Part shown: positions 56,786 to 64,000 of the stretch, piece after piece
How positions within the stretch are numbered: position 1 is the first letter of the stretch
Layout: the number at the start of each line of letters is the position of its first letter
Notes under the pieces: generated by a model
Seen by the model: the letters and a program-made list of their open reading frames with translations, nothing else
The model's database searches: none
Told to the model about the DNA's origin: nothing
From: an uncultured bacterium
Lineage (GTDB): Bacteria > Actinomycetota > Actinomycetes > S36-B12 > CAIYMF01
Assembly: GCA_903927265.1 (NCBI GenBank)
Contig: CAIYMF010000152.1
Span: 1-64,000 of the forward strand
Length of the DNA stretch: 64,000 nt
Direction: 5' to 3'
Position numbers and translations under genes: made by a program

Positions 56786-58024
56786 TCAGCCCTGGATTAC
56801 CTTGCCGAATGCCTCCGAGTATTCCTGTTCTTCCTTCGGAGTGAGCGGTCGGAACACCTGGGTTTTTGCAAGAGTCGCATCGGTCGGGAAGATGAATTCG
56901 CTGGCGGCCAGCTTGGGGTCAATCTTCGCCATCGCTTCCTTGGCTCCCTTAACCGGACAGATGTAGTTAACGTACGCGGCGACGATTGCAGCGACCTCAG
57001 GCTGGTAGTAGTAGTTCATCAATTCTTCGGCGTTCTTCTTGTGCGTTGAGGTTGCCGGAATCAACAGGTTGTCAGACCACAAGACGCCGTCGGTGTCAGG
57101 CAACGCAAACCCCCACTTATCACCGTTCTCAGCGTTGATCTGGAAGATGTCACCGCTCCAGCCAATGGCCGCGTAAGCCTGGCCGTTGATGAGGTCTTCC
57201 TTGTAGGAGTTGCCCTTAACCTGCTTGATTTGGCCACTGTCGACCTGCTGCTGCAATACGGCGAGTGCCGCATTGAACTGATCATTGGTGAAGGGCCCAT
57301 CAATGCGTACGCCTTGACTCATCATGATCAGCCCGATGGTGTCGCGCATTTCCGACAGCACCACAACCTTGCCCTTGAGTTCAGGAGCCCATAGGTCGTT
57401 GACTGACTTCAGACCGTTGGGAAGCTTCTCCTTGTTCCACACCAGACCAGAAAAACCCGACTGCCACGTCAGTGAGTACTTACGACCGGGGTCGAAACCC
57501 ACGTTGTTCAAGGTGTCGAGGATGTTGGCCTTGTTAGGAACGTTCGCCTCATCAATCGGCGCGGCAAAGCCCTGCCGGATCCAGCGGCCGGCCATCCAGT
57601 CGGTGGGCGTGACGAGGTCGTAGCCGATGTCCTGCCCATTGCCGAGCTGTCCGCTGACCTTGCCGTAGAAGGTCGCGTTGTCTTCGATGTCTTCCTTGTA
57701 CTCGACCTTGATTCCGGTCTTCTCCTCGAACGCAACGAGGGAGGGGTAAACCTTCTTCTCTTCGTCGTAGTCAAGGTAAAGAGTCCAGTTCGCCCACACC
57801 AGTGACTTGTCCGAGTCGGACTTGTCACTCGGTGTCGCCACTGGAGCCGCATTGCCACTCGAGGCCGCAGCAGATCCCGAGGACGAGGACGACCCCCCCT
57901 TACTACCCGTACCGCACGCCGCAAGAGCTGCAGCGGCGCCTACTGCCCCAGTGGCTCCGAGGAAGCCTCGACGCGACATGGCTTGGCGGAGCATTTCCAG
58001 TCGAGGGTCATTCATCGGGTCCAC
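56786..58024 (-). CDS. potD: Spermidine/putrescine-binding lipoprotein PotD
   Basis: 412 residues from GTG 58024, AAGGAG about six bases upstream. Residues 16-22 are MSRRGFL, a twin-arginine motif, followed by a hydrophobic stretch and a lipobox ending at Cys37 (LAACGTG); a Ser-rich linker leads to the binding domain. NWTLYLDYDEEKKVYPSLVAFEEKTG and DLVTPTDWMAGRW are PotD/PotF segments. As a lipoprotein it sits outside the membrane and delivers polyamines to PotBC. It is the first gene of potDABC-oxidoreductase; the 105-base gap upstream should hold the promoter. Confidence 0.93.
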   Translation of the reverse strand: MDPMNDPRLEMLRQAMSRRGFLGATGAVGAAAALAACGTGSKGGSSSSSGSAAASSGNAAPVATPSDKSDSDKSLVWANWTLYLDYDEEKKVYPSLVAFEEKTGIKVEYKEDIEDNATFYGKVSGQLGNGQDIGYDLVTPTDWMAGRWIRQGFAAPIDEANVPNKANILDTLNNVGFDPGRKYSLTWQSGFSGLVWNKEKLPNGLKSVNDLWAPELKGKVVVLSEMRDTIGLIMMSQGVRIDGPFTNDQFNAALAVLQQQVDSGQIKQVKGNSYKEDLINGQAYAAIGWSGDIFQINAENGDKWGFALPDTDGVLWSDNLLIPATSTHKKNAEELMNYYYQPEVAAIVAAYVNYICPVKGAKEAMAKIDPKLAASEFIFPTDATLAKTQVFRPLTPKEEQEYSEAFGKVIQG

Positions 58025-58129
58025 AGGATTCTCCTTGTTGATTCGTGCTCGCGGAGGCGAACGTGTTCGACTATGGCGTCACCCTACGCCCGTAATAGTC
58101 ACGTGGGTGGCATCGTGCGCTACTCAATG

Positions 58130-59623
58130 TCACCTGTCGCCGAAAATAGTCCGGTGCCAGTCCTTGCGTGCCACTCCGGCCGTGTCAATTGAGACGTGCT
58201 TGATGATCGTGTACTCCTCAAAGGAGTAGGGACTCATGTCCTTTCCAAAGCCTGACGCTTTGACTCCCCCATGGGGCATTTCCGAAACAATTGGAATGTG
58301 ATCGTTAATCCACACACACCCCGCCGTGATCTCGCGACTGGCCCGTAGCGCCCGAACCACGTCGGTTGTCCACGCAGAAGCCGCCAGACCGTAGGGAGTG
58401 TCGTTGGCGAGGTTCAACCCCTCGTCATCGCTGTCAAAGGGCAGGGCGACCAATACCGGCCCGAAGACCTCGCTTTGAACGATCTCGGAATTCTGCCGGG
58501 CATCAATGATCAAGGTCGGCTCGAAGTAGGCACCGGCTTCGGGGGTAGTGGCAGGAATGCGGCCACCGGTTGCGACCCGCGCGCCATCGGCAACCGCGCG
58601 TTCGATGAAGTCCCTGACTCGCTCCTGCTGACGCTTACTGATGAGGGGTCCAAGATCGGTGTGCTCGTTGAGCGGATCGCCAAGGCGTACCGAGGCCATC
58701 AACTCGGCAACCCCTGCGATGAAAGCATCGTAGAGCGGACGCTGCACATAGGCCCGCGTGGCAGCCGTGCAGTCCTGACCGCCGTTGATGACACTCGCAG
58801 CAACCGCACCGTGCACGGCCGCTTCGAGGTCGGCGTCGTCAAACACCACGAAGGGTGCCTTTCCACCCAGTTCCATGTGCACTCTCTTGAGCCCGTCGAT
58901 CGCCAGACTGGCAACACGTCGGCCCACGGGTGTCGACCCCGTGAACGACACCATTCCAACCTTCGGATGCGATACCAGCGCCTCACCCGCAACGGGTCCG
59001 GCACCGGTGATGACGTTGACCACACCGGCCGGAATACCTGCAGCAAGGCAATCATCCGCGAGCATCAATGTGGTGAGCGGTGTCATCTCCGATGGCTTGA
59101 GAACGATGGCGTTACCTGCAGCAATAGCCGGCAGAATCTTCCACATGGCCATCTGCAGCGGGTAGTTCCATGGCGCGATAGAACCGACCACGCCCACTGG
59201 CTCACGACGAATCATTGACGTGTGCGCGCCATCCCACTCAGCAGCGGCGGAACCCTGCAGGTGCCTGGCTGCTCCCGCAAAGTACGCCACGTTGTCAATC
59301 GATCCGGGTACATCGAACTCACGGCTGAGCTTGATCGGCTTTCCCGTTTGAAGGGTCTCAGTCTGCGCGTACTGCTCAGCCTTCGCTTCGAGAATGCCCG
59401 CGAGTCGATGCAGTGCTGCCGAGCGCTCGGCCGGAGTGGCGCTTCCCCACTCCTTCTGCGCCTGCACGGCCGCTTCGACGGCGGCGTCAACATCGACAGG
59501 CGAGGCCAACTCGAGGGTGGCAACCACCGATCCGTCGGCGGGGTTGACGACATGAAAGTCGTCGCCCGAGGTGCCGTCGGCGGCGACCCCACCGATTCGC
59601 TGGGCGGCGATTCGCTCGGCCAT
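58130..59623 (-). CDS. Gamma-aminobutyraldehyde-type aldehyde dehydrogenase
   Basis: 497 residues. The NAD(P)-binding and active-site motifs are intact: VGSIAPWNYPLQMAMWKI, VSFTGSTPVGRR, ELGGKAPFVV with the catalytic glutamate, and NGGQDCTAATR with the catalytic cysteine. The NGGQDC sequence and the neighbours match PatD/PuuC-type 4-aminobutanal dehydrogenases, which form GABA from putrescine. A related betaine-aldehyde function cannot be excluded. Confidence 0.88.
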   Translation of the reverse strand: MAERIAAQRIGGVAADGTSGDDFHVVNPADGSVVATLELASPVDVDAAVEAAVQAQKEWGSATPAERSAALHRLAGILEAKAEQYAQTETLQTGKPIKLSREFDVPGSIDNVAYFAGAARHLQGSAAAEWDGAHTSMIRREPVGVVGSIAPWNYPLQMAMWKILPAIAAGNAIVLKPSEMTPLTTLMLADDCLAAGIPAGVVNVITGAGPVAGEALVSHPKVGMVSFTGSTPVGRRVASLAIDGLKRVHMELGGKAPFVVFDDADLEAAVHGAVAASVINGGQDCTAATRAYVQRPLYDAFIAGVAELMASVRLGDPLNEHTDLGPLISKRQQERVRDFIERAVADGARVATGGRIPATTPEAGAYFEPTLIIDARQNSEIVQSEVFGPVLVALPFDSDDEGLNLANDTPYGLAASAWTTDVVRALRASREITAGCVWINDHIPIVSEMPHGGVKASGFGKDMSPYSFEEYTIIKHVSIDTAGVARKDWHRTIFGDR

Positions 59624-59699
59624 GTCTACTCCTGTCGGTCAACTCACTGTTGTCGCGATGGTGTCATGGGGACGGGAAGGCAAACAAGGACGGGCGGCG

Positions 59700-61031
59700 C
59701 TACACCGCGTGAGACGGTCGAGCCGGAAGGGCCGCCGCCGCGAGGCACTCGGCCACATGCTCCGCCCCCGATGAGATCAGGCCGACAGTGACGCGCACGT
59801 GAGCACCCGTGAGTCCCGATAAGGCGAATGGGGAACCCGGAGCAACACCAATGCCAGCCGCGGCTGCCCGAACAAGTGCCAACCGCTCGTCAACCACCGG
59901 CACCCACTGATTGATGCCGTCGCCAGCAGAGAGCAACAGCCCACACGATGCGAGCGCATCAGCGAGTTCACGTTGCCGCCCCGCGTAGGTGCGGCGTGCC
60001 TGCGCCACGACATCGATCGAGTCAGGATCGGTGAGCAACTCCACGAGAAGCGACTGCACCATCCGGCTCGTCCACCCAGGACCGAGCAATCGTCGCTCGA
60101 CCAGTCGATCGACGACTTCGACCGGCCCACCCACTGCAGCGATGCGTAAGTCGGGCCCGTGGGACTTCGAAAAGCTGCGGATGTGAATCACGCGGTTGTC
60201 GAGATAGCGACCCAGACTCACATCGACGGCCATGGAAATATCGCCACAGTGATCGTCCTCAACAACGGTCACCTGATGATCCTGCAGCAGGATCGCAAGT
60301 TCACGGGCCCGCTGCTCACTCATGCTGATTCCCGTGGGGTTATGCGCCCTCGGCTGTAAGAAGAGAGTTGACGGTCGCAGTTGCAATGCGTTGATCAGCG
60401 CGCTCGGAACAATGCCTTCACTGTCGAGTGGAAGTGCGATCAGTTCGGCACCCTGACGCTCGAGCAGGTCGATGAGCGGAGGAAATGCGGGGTTCTCGAT
60501 AAGCACCCGATCTCCGAAACCGACGATCAGGTCAGCCACCCGCGACAGTGCATCGAGTGCGCCGTCGACAACGGTGAAACCACCCGGCGCGAAAGGCCAC
60601 GAGGCGACCAGCAATTCCTCCAACTGAGGCAGCACCGGCCGATCCAGATAGCTTCCCGACAATGCCTTGCCCCCTACGCGGCGAAGAAGTGGCCCCAGTT
60701 CTGGAAGCAGGGCGGGGTCGGGGATGCCAGTGGAGAGATCCAGAGCGAACGCACCACCGCCGGACGCCAAGCTGCGATACCGCTGAGCCGGGCCAGCCGT
60801 GCGTAGTGCGTAGGTGCCGGCCCGCCCTCGGGCCTCAATGGCCCCCACCACCGTGAGCATCCGCCACGCCTCTGCGACGGTGCCTGGACTGACTCCTAAC
60901 TCACGTGCAAGATCTCTCACCGTTGGAAGGCGTTCGCCGGCCGCAATGTCCCCCGAACCGATCAGCCGTCCAATCGCGGCGGCGATTCCCTGCGGCGAAC
61001 GGTCACCAATGGATGCAGCAATGCGCTCCAT
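59700..61031 (-). CDS. MocR-type GntR/aminotransferase-fold transcriptional regulator
   Basis: 443 residues from ATG 61031, which has a GGAGGAGGAG stretch about five bases upstream; the longer in-frame form is rejected. Residues 1-75 form a winged helix of the GntR family (GRLIGSGDIAAGERLPTVRDLARELGVSPGTV as the recognition part). The remainder is an aspartate-aminotransferase fold with YLDRPVLPQLEELL, LQPRAHNPTGISMS and the PLP lysine in IRSFSKSHGPDLRI. MocR proteins sense PLP-linked compounds such as GABA or an amine. It may control the divergent amidase-hydantoinase operon, the polyamine operon, or both. Confidence 0.9.
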   Translation of the reverse strand: MERIAASIGDRSPQGIAAAIGRLIGSGDIAAGERLPTVRDLARELGVSPGTVAEAWRMLTVVGAIEARGRAGTYALRTAGPAQRYRSLASGGGAFALDLSTGIPDPALLPELGPLLRRVGGKALSGSYLDRPVLPQLEELLVASWPFAPGGFTVVDGALDALSRVADLIVGFGDRVLIENPAFPPLIDLLERQGAELIALPLDSEGIVPSALINALQLRPSTLFLQPRAHNPTGISMSEQRARELAILLQDHQVTVVEDDHCGDISMAVDVSLGRYLDNRVIHIRSFSKSHGPDLRIAAVGGPVEVVDRLVERRLLGPGWTSRMVQSLLVELLTDPDSIDVVAQARRTYAGRQRELADALASCGLLLSAGDGINQWVPVVDERLALVRAAAAGIGVAPGSPFALSGLTGAHVRVTVGLISSGAEHVAECLAAAALPARPSHAV

Positions 61032-61269
61032 CGGCTCCTCCTCCCCTCGGGACACAGCCCAACCGCACCCACATCGCGTAGCTCCACTACCCCAAGCTGT
61101 GACCTGCCCGAAACAATGTTCAAATCGCTGCGTAACGTATCGCGTGTTGCCTAGGGTGTGGGTCACAAAGTGAGAAGATCCACCACGAGATACACGATCG
61201 ACACCAGGAACGAAATTCACTGCGAGCCTGCCGAACACTCGGCCGGCCTGAGCGGAAGTGAGGACGGCA
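61032..61269. promoter_or_regulatory. Divergent promoter region between the MocR gene and the amidase operon
   Basis: This 238-base stretch holds TGTGACC (61098-61104) and its inverted copy GGTCACA (61161-61167), 56 bases apart. A further imperfect palindrome, AACAATGTT, lies at 61112-61120. Two different operons start from here, so a binding site for the MocR regulator is expected, but I cannot assign it to a particular repeat. Confidence 0.4.
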
Positions 61270-62106
61270 ATGCCGATTGTCAGGGCAGCTCTCCTGCAGA
61301 CCCCATGGACCGGGGACAAGGAGTCAATGATCCAGGTACACGAGCAGAAGGCCAGAGAGGCCGCCGCTCAAGGTGCTCAGGTGATGTGTTTCCAGGAACT
61401 CTTCTACGGCCCCTACTTCTGCCAGGTGCAAGACAAGGCCTACTACGAATACGCCGAGTCGATTCCCGGCCCTACTACCGAACGCTTCCAGGCTCTGGCC
61501 AAGGAACTCAACATGGTGATGGTTCTTCCCATGTACGAGCTCGACGGCCCCGGCTTCCTCTACAACACCGCTGCGGTGGTCGACGCCGATGGAAGCTACC
61601 TCGGCAAGTACCGCAAGCAGCACATTCCTCACGTGAATGGCTTCTGGGAGAAGTTCTACTTCCGTCCCGGCAACGGCGGGTACCCGGTGTTCGACACCGC
61701 GGTCGGCAAAGTCGGCGTCTACATTTGTTACGACCGCCACTTCCCCGAAGGGTGGCGCGCCCTTGGCCTCAACGGAGCCCAGATCGTGTTCAACCCGTCG
61801 GCAACATCGCGCGGACTGTCGCAGTATCTCTGGAGCATCGAGCAGCCCGCGGCCGCGGTTGCGAACGAGTACTTTGTCGGCGCGATCAACCGCGTCGGCA
61901 TCGAGGACCTCGGTGACGACGACTTCTACGGCCAGTCGTACTTCGTCGACCCCGAGGGTTCCTACGTCGGCGAAAAGGGCGACCCCTACAAGGAAGAGCT
62001 CATCATTCGCGACCTAGACCTTGACCTGCTCTTTGAGGTGCGCGAACGTTGGGCGTTCTATCGCGACCGTCGTCCCGACGCCTACGACGACCTTGTTCGT
62101 CCCTGA
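61270..62106 (+). CDS. Beta-ureidopropionase/N-carbamoylputrescine amidase-like nitrilase
   Basis: 278 residues from ATG 61270 with GTGAGGA five bases upstream. The nitrilase triad is E in MCFQELFY, K in GKYRKQHIPH and C in YICYDRHFPEGW. The sequence resembles beta-ureidopropionase and N-carbamoylputrescine amidase. Hydantoinase and malonate-semialdehyde dehydrogenase genes downstream favour beta-ureidopropionase (beta-alanine release), while the polyamine block favours the other reading. Confidence 0.88.
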   Translation: MPIVRAALLQTPWTGDKESMIQVHEQKAREAAAQGAQVMCFQELFYGPYFCQVQDKAYYEYAESIPGPTTERFQALAKELNMVMVLPMYELDGPGFLYNTAAVVDADGSYLGKYRKQHIPHVNGFWEKFYFRPGNGGYPVFDTAVGKVGVYICYDRHFPEGWRALGLNGAQIVFNPSATSRGLSQYLWSIEQPAAAVANEYFVGAINRVGIEDLGDDDFYGQSYFVDPEGSYVGEKGDPYKEELIIRDLDLDLLFEVRERWAFYRDRRPDAYDDLVRP

Positions 62107-62127
62107 CTACCTGACACGGAGGCTGAC

Positions 62128-63546
62128 GTGACCATCCTCATTAAGAACGGAACCGTCGTGTCGCCCACGGGGCGAACGCAGGCAGACGTGCTGGTTGACG
62201 GCGAAAAGATCGTGGCACTGGTCACCCCGGGCGATACGTCGCTCGGGGTTGACCTCGCCGCCACGGCAGACACGGTGATCGATGCCGCCGGCAAGTACGT
62301 CATTCCTGGTGGCATCGACTGTCATACGCACATGGAGTTGCCTTTTGGCGGCACCTTCGCGTCTGACACGTTCGAAACAGGAACGCGTGCCGCCGCGTGG
62401 GGTGGCACCACCACGATCATCGACTTCGCCGTGCAAGTTCAAGGGGCGAGAGTTCAAGACGGTTTGGCGGCGTGGCATGAGAAAGCCCGCGGCAATTGTG
62501 CAATCGACTACGCGTTCCACCAGATCATCGGAGGCGTCGACGACGATTCGCTCAAGGCGATGGATGAACTTGTCGCCGAGGGCATCACGAGTTTCAAACT
62601 CTTCATGGCCTACCCCGGAGTCTTCTACTCCGATGACGGCCAGATCCTCAAGGCCATGCAGAAGGCTTCCGACAACGGCGCCATGATCATGATGCACGCA
62701 GAAAACGGCATCGCGATCGACGTACTGGTGGCGCAAGCACTCGCACGCGGCGAGACCGACCCCGTCTACCACGGACTCACACGCCCGTGGGAAACCGAGG
62801 AAGAAGCCACGCACCGTGCCATCATGCTGGCACGGCTCACCGGTGCACCTCTCTACATCGTGCACATGAGCGCCAAACAGGCGGTCGGAACTCTCGCTGC
62901 TGCGCGTAACGAAGGCTGGAACGTCTTCGGTGAAACCTGCCCGCAGTACCTCTACCTCTCTCTTGAGGAGAACCTCGCGGCGCCAGGATTCGAAGGCGCC
63001 AAGTGGGTGTGCTCGACTCCGCTTCGTTCACGCGCCGAAGGTCACCAAGACGAATTGTGGAAGTACTTGGCCACCAACGACCTGTCGGTTGTCAGCACCG
63101 ACCACTGCCCCTTCTGTTTCAAGGAGCAGAAAGAACTGGGCGTCGGCAACTTCTCCAAGATTCCCAATGGCATCGGCTCAGTTGAGCACCGCATGGATCT
63201 GATCTACCAAGGTGTTGTCGAAGGTCGCGTCTCATTCGAGCGTTGGGTCGAGTTGTGTTCGACGACGCCTGCACGCATGTTCGGCCTTTACGGTCGCAAG
63301 GGAGTCATCGCACCCGGTGCTGACGCCGACATCGTGATCTACGACCCCGACGGTCACACCAGCATCGGGCTCGAGAAGACCCACCACATGAACATGGATC
63401 ACAGCGCGTGGGAGGGTTACGAGATCGACGGCAAGGTCGACACCGTCATTTCCCGTGGCTTGATCGTGGTTGCCGATGATGAGTTCCGTGGCCACGCCGG
63501 CCACGGCCAGTACATTCCGCGCGGCCTGTCCCAGTACCTGATCTAG
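62128..63546 (+). CDS. hydA: Dihydropyrimidinase/hydantoinase
   Basis: 472 residues from GTG 62128 with GGAG about eight bases upstream. Amidohydrolase metal ligands: GGIDCHTHME, the carboxylated lysine in FKLFMAY, MMHAENG, IVHMSA and STDHCPF. It opens the dihydropyrimidine ring in reductive uracil and thymine breakdown, making N-carbamoyl-beta-alanine, which the preceding enzyme would hydrolyse. It follows that gene by 21 bases. The family also includes D-hydantoinases. Confidence 0.93.
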   Translation: MTILIKNGTVVSPTGRTQADVLVDGEKIVALVTPGDTSLGVDLAATADTVIDAAGKYVIPGGIDCHTHMELPFGGTFASDTFETGTRAAAWGGTTTIIDFAVQVQGARVQDGLAAWHEKARGNCAIDYAFHQIIGGVDDDSLKAMDELVAEGITSFKLFMAYPGVFYSDDGQILKAMQKASDNGAMIMMHAENGIAIDVLVAQALARGETDPVYHGLTRPWETEEEATHRAIMLARLTGAPLYIVHMSAKQAVGTLAAARNEGWNVFGETCPQYLYLSLEENLAAPGFEGAKWVCSTPLRSRAEGHQDELWKYLATNDLSVVSTDHCPFCFKEQKELGVGNFSKIPNGIGSVEHRMDLIYQGVVEGRVSFERWVELCSTTPARMFGLYGRKGVIAPGADADIVIYDPDGHTSIGLEKTHHMNMDHSAWEGYEIDGKVDTVISRGLIVVADDEFRGHAGHGQYIPRGLSQYLI

Positions 63547-63577
63547 TATCACCGCACCTAAGTCGAGGAGACACTCA

Positions 63578-64000
63578 ATGCGCACCATCACCCACTGGAT
63601 CGACGGGGCCTCAAGCCCCTCTGAGTCGGGTCGCACATCCCCCGTCTACAACCCGGCAACCGGTGAGGTGCAGGCCGAAGTCGCACTCGCCAGCGTCGAC
63701 GAGGTTGACGCAGCAGTCGCGTCAGCTCTGGCGGCCTTCCAGTCGTGGCGCTCGGCATCGGTGTCACGCCGTACCGAGGTGATGTTCAAGTTCCGCCAGA
63801 TCGTCGACTCGCGACGGGCTGAGATTGCTGAACTCGTCAGCATTGAACATGGCAAGGTTCCCTCCGATGCCGCCGGTGAGTTGGCTCGCGGAATCGAGAA
63901 CATTGAGTTCGCCTGCGGCATCGCACCCCTACTCAAGGGTGGATACAGCGAGCAGGTGTCGGGCGGAGTTGACGTCTACTCGATTCGTCAGCCACTCGGC
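63578..64000 (+). CDS. mmsA: Methylmalonate/malonate-semialdehyde dehydrogenase (3' partial)
   Basis: The first 141 codons are present, ATG 63578 with AGGAG eight bases upstream; the gene runs off the window. HWIDGASSPSESGRTSPVYNPATGEVQ, then AVASALAAFQSW and IVDSRRAEIAELVSIEHGKVPSDAAGEL, match CoA-acylating methylmalonate-semialdehyde dehydrogenase. It converts malonate or methylmalonate semialdehyde to acetyl- or propionyl-CoA. That would finish uracil or thymine degradation after a beta-alanine aminotransferase, which could be the class III aminotransferase at 43046 or a gene beyond the window. Confidence 0.88.
   Translation, partial: MRTITHWIDGASSPSESGRTSPVYNPATGEVQAEVALASVDEVDAAVASALAAFQSWRSASVSRRTEVMFKFRQIVDSRRAEIAELVSIEHGKVPSDAAGELARGIENIEFACGIAPLLKGGYSEQVSGGVDVYSIRQPLG

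Overview
This window reads as chromosome of a high-GC Gram-positive bacterium of the class Actinomycetes (GC about 60 percent by eye). The actinobacterial marks are ClgR at the end of a pgsA-cinA operon, a ThyX thymidylate synthase, an Actino-pnp type RNA between rpsO and pnp, a DUF3488/DUF58/MoxR trio, a DUF4439 gene divergent from rimP, a Rip1-type site-2 protease between dxr and ispG, and a SigK/RskA-like sigma/anti-sigma pair. It is neither a mycobacterial nor a Streptomyces arrangement in detail; I cannot name the genus. No rRNA, tRNA, CRISPR array, transposase or integrase is visible.

Layout. 1-1113: the end of a surface or phage-tail-like protein and a small secreted beta-sandwich protein, with a structured leader between them. 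1127-12094 (minus strand): a housekeeping run clgR, cinA, pgsA, rimO, a RodZ-like HTH membrane protein, ftsK, a cytochrome P450, rnj, dapA and thyX. 12204-14454 (plus strand): a tightly overlapped GNAT-azlC-azlD-GNAT operon inserted between thyX and dapB. 14451-30994 (minus): dapB, an M16 peptidase, pnp, rpsO, a transglutaminase-like/DUF58/MoxR operon, then the ribF-truB-rbfA-infB-ylxR-nusA-rimP translation and transcription cluster. 31077-32053 (plus): a Tat-type lipoprotein and a DUF4439 ferritin-like protein. 32061-35328 (minus): a TauE-like permease, a HAD hydrolase and proS. 35528-37533 (plus): a secreted fasciclin protein, an ECF sigma factor and its zinc anti-sigma factor. 37570-43004 (minus): GNAT, ispG, a glycosyltransferase, the site-2 protease and dxr.

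43046-61031 is dominated by polyamine and amine catabolism: a 4-aminobutyrate-type aminotransferase, a saccharopine-dehydrogenase-like enzyme, an APC permease, an agmatinase-type ureohydrolase, a PuuB-like FAD oxidase, a complete PotABCD-type importer, a gamma-aminobutyraldehyde-type dehydrogenase and a MocR-type PLP regulator. Together they can be read as uptake of putrescine, spermidine or agmatine and conversion through 4-aminobutanal and GABA to succinate semialdehyde. Inside this block lie three secreted cell-wall proteins (a sulfatase, a lytic transglycosylase-like protein and an Rpf-like protein) that share the same N-terminal peptidoglycan-binding-like domain. The Rpf-like operon carries a perfect CRP/GlxR-type palindrome in its leader.

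61270-64000 (plus) starts a reductive pyrimidine or beta-alanine degradation operon: a beta-ureidopropionase-like amidase, dihydropyrimidinase, and a methylmalonate/malonate-semialdehyde dehydrogenase cut by the window edge.

The most interesting signals are the fasciclin-SigK-RskA set a few kilobases from its likely intramembrane protease, the shared wall-binding domain family with its CRP site, a transglutaminase-like protein that has lost all three expected catalytic residues, and the polyamine cluster with two different importers and a saccharopine-dehydrogenase-like enzyme of unclear role.
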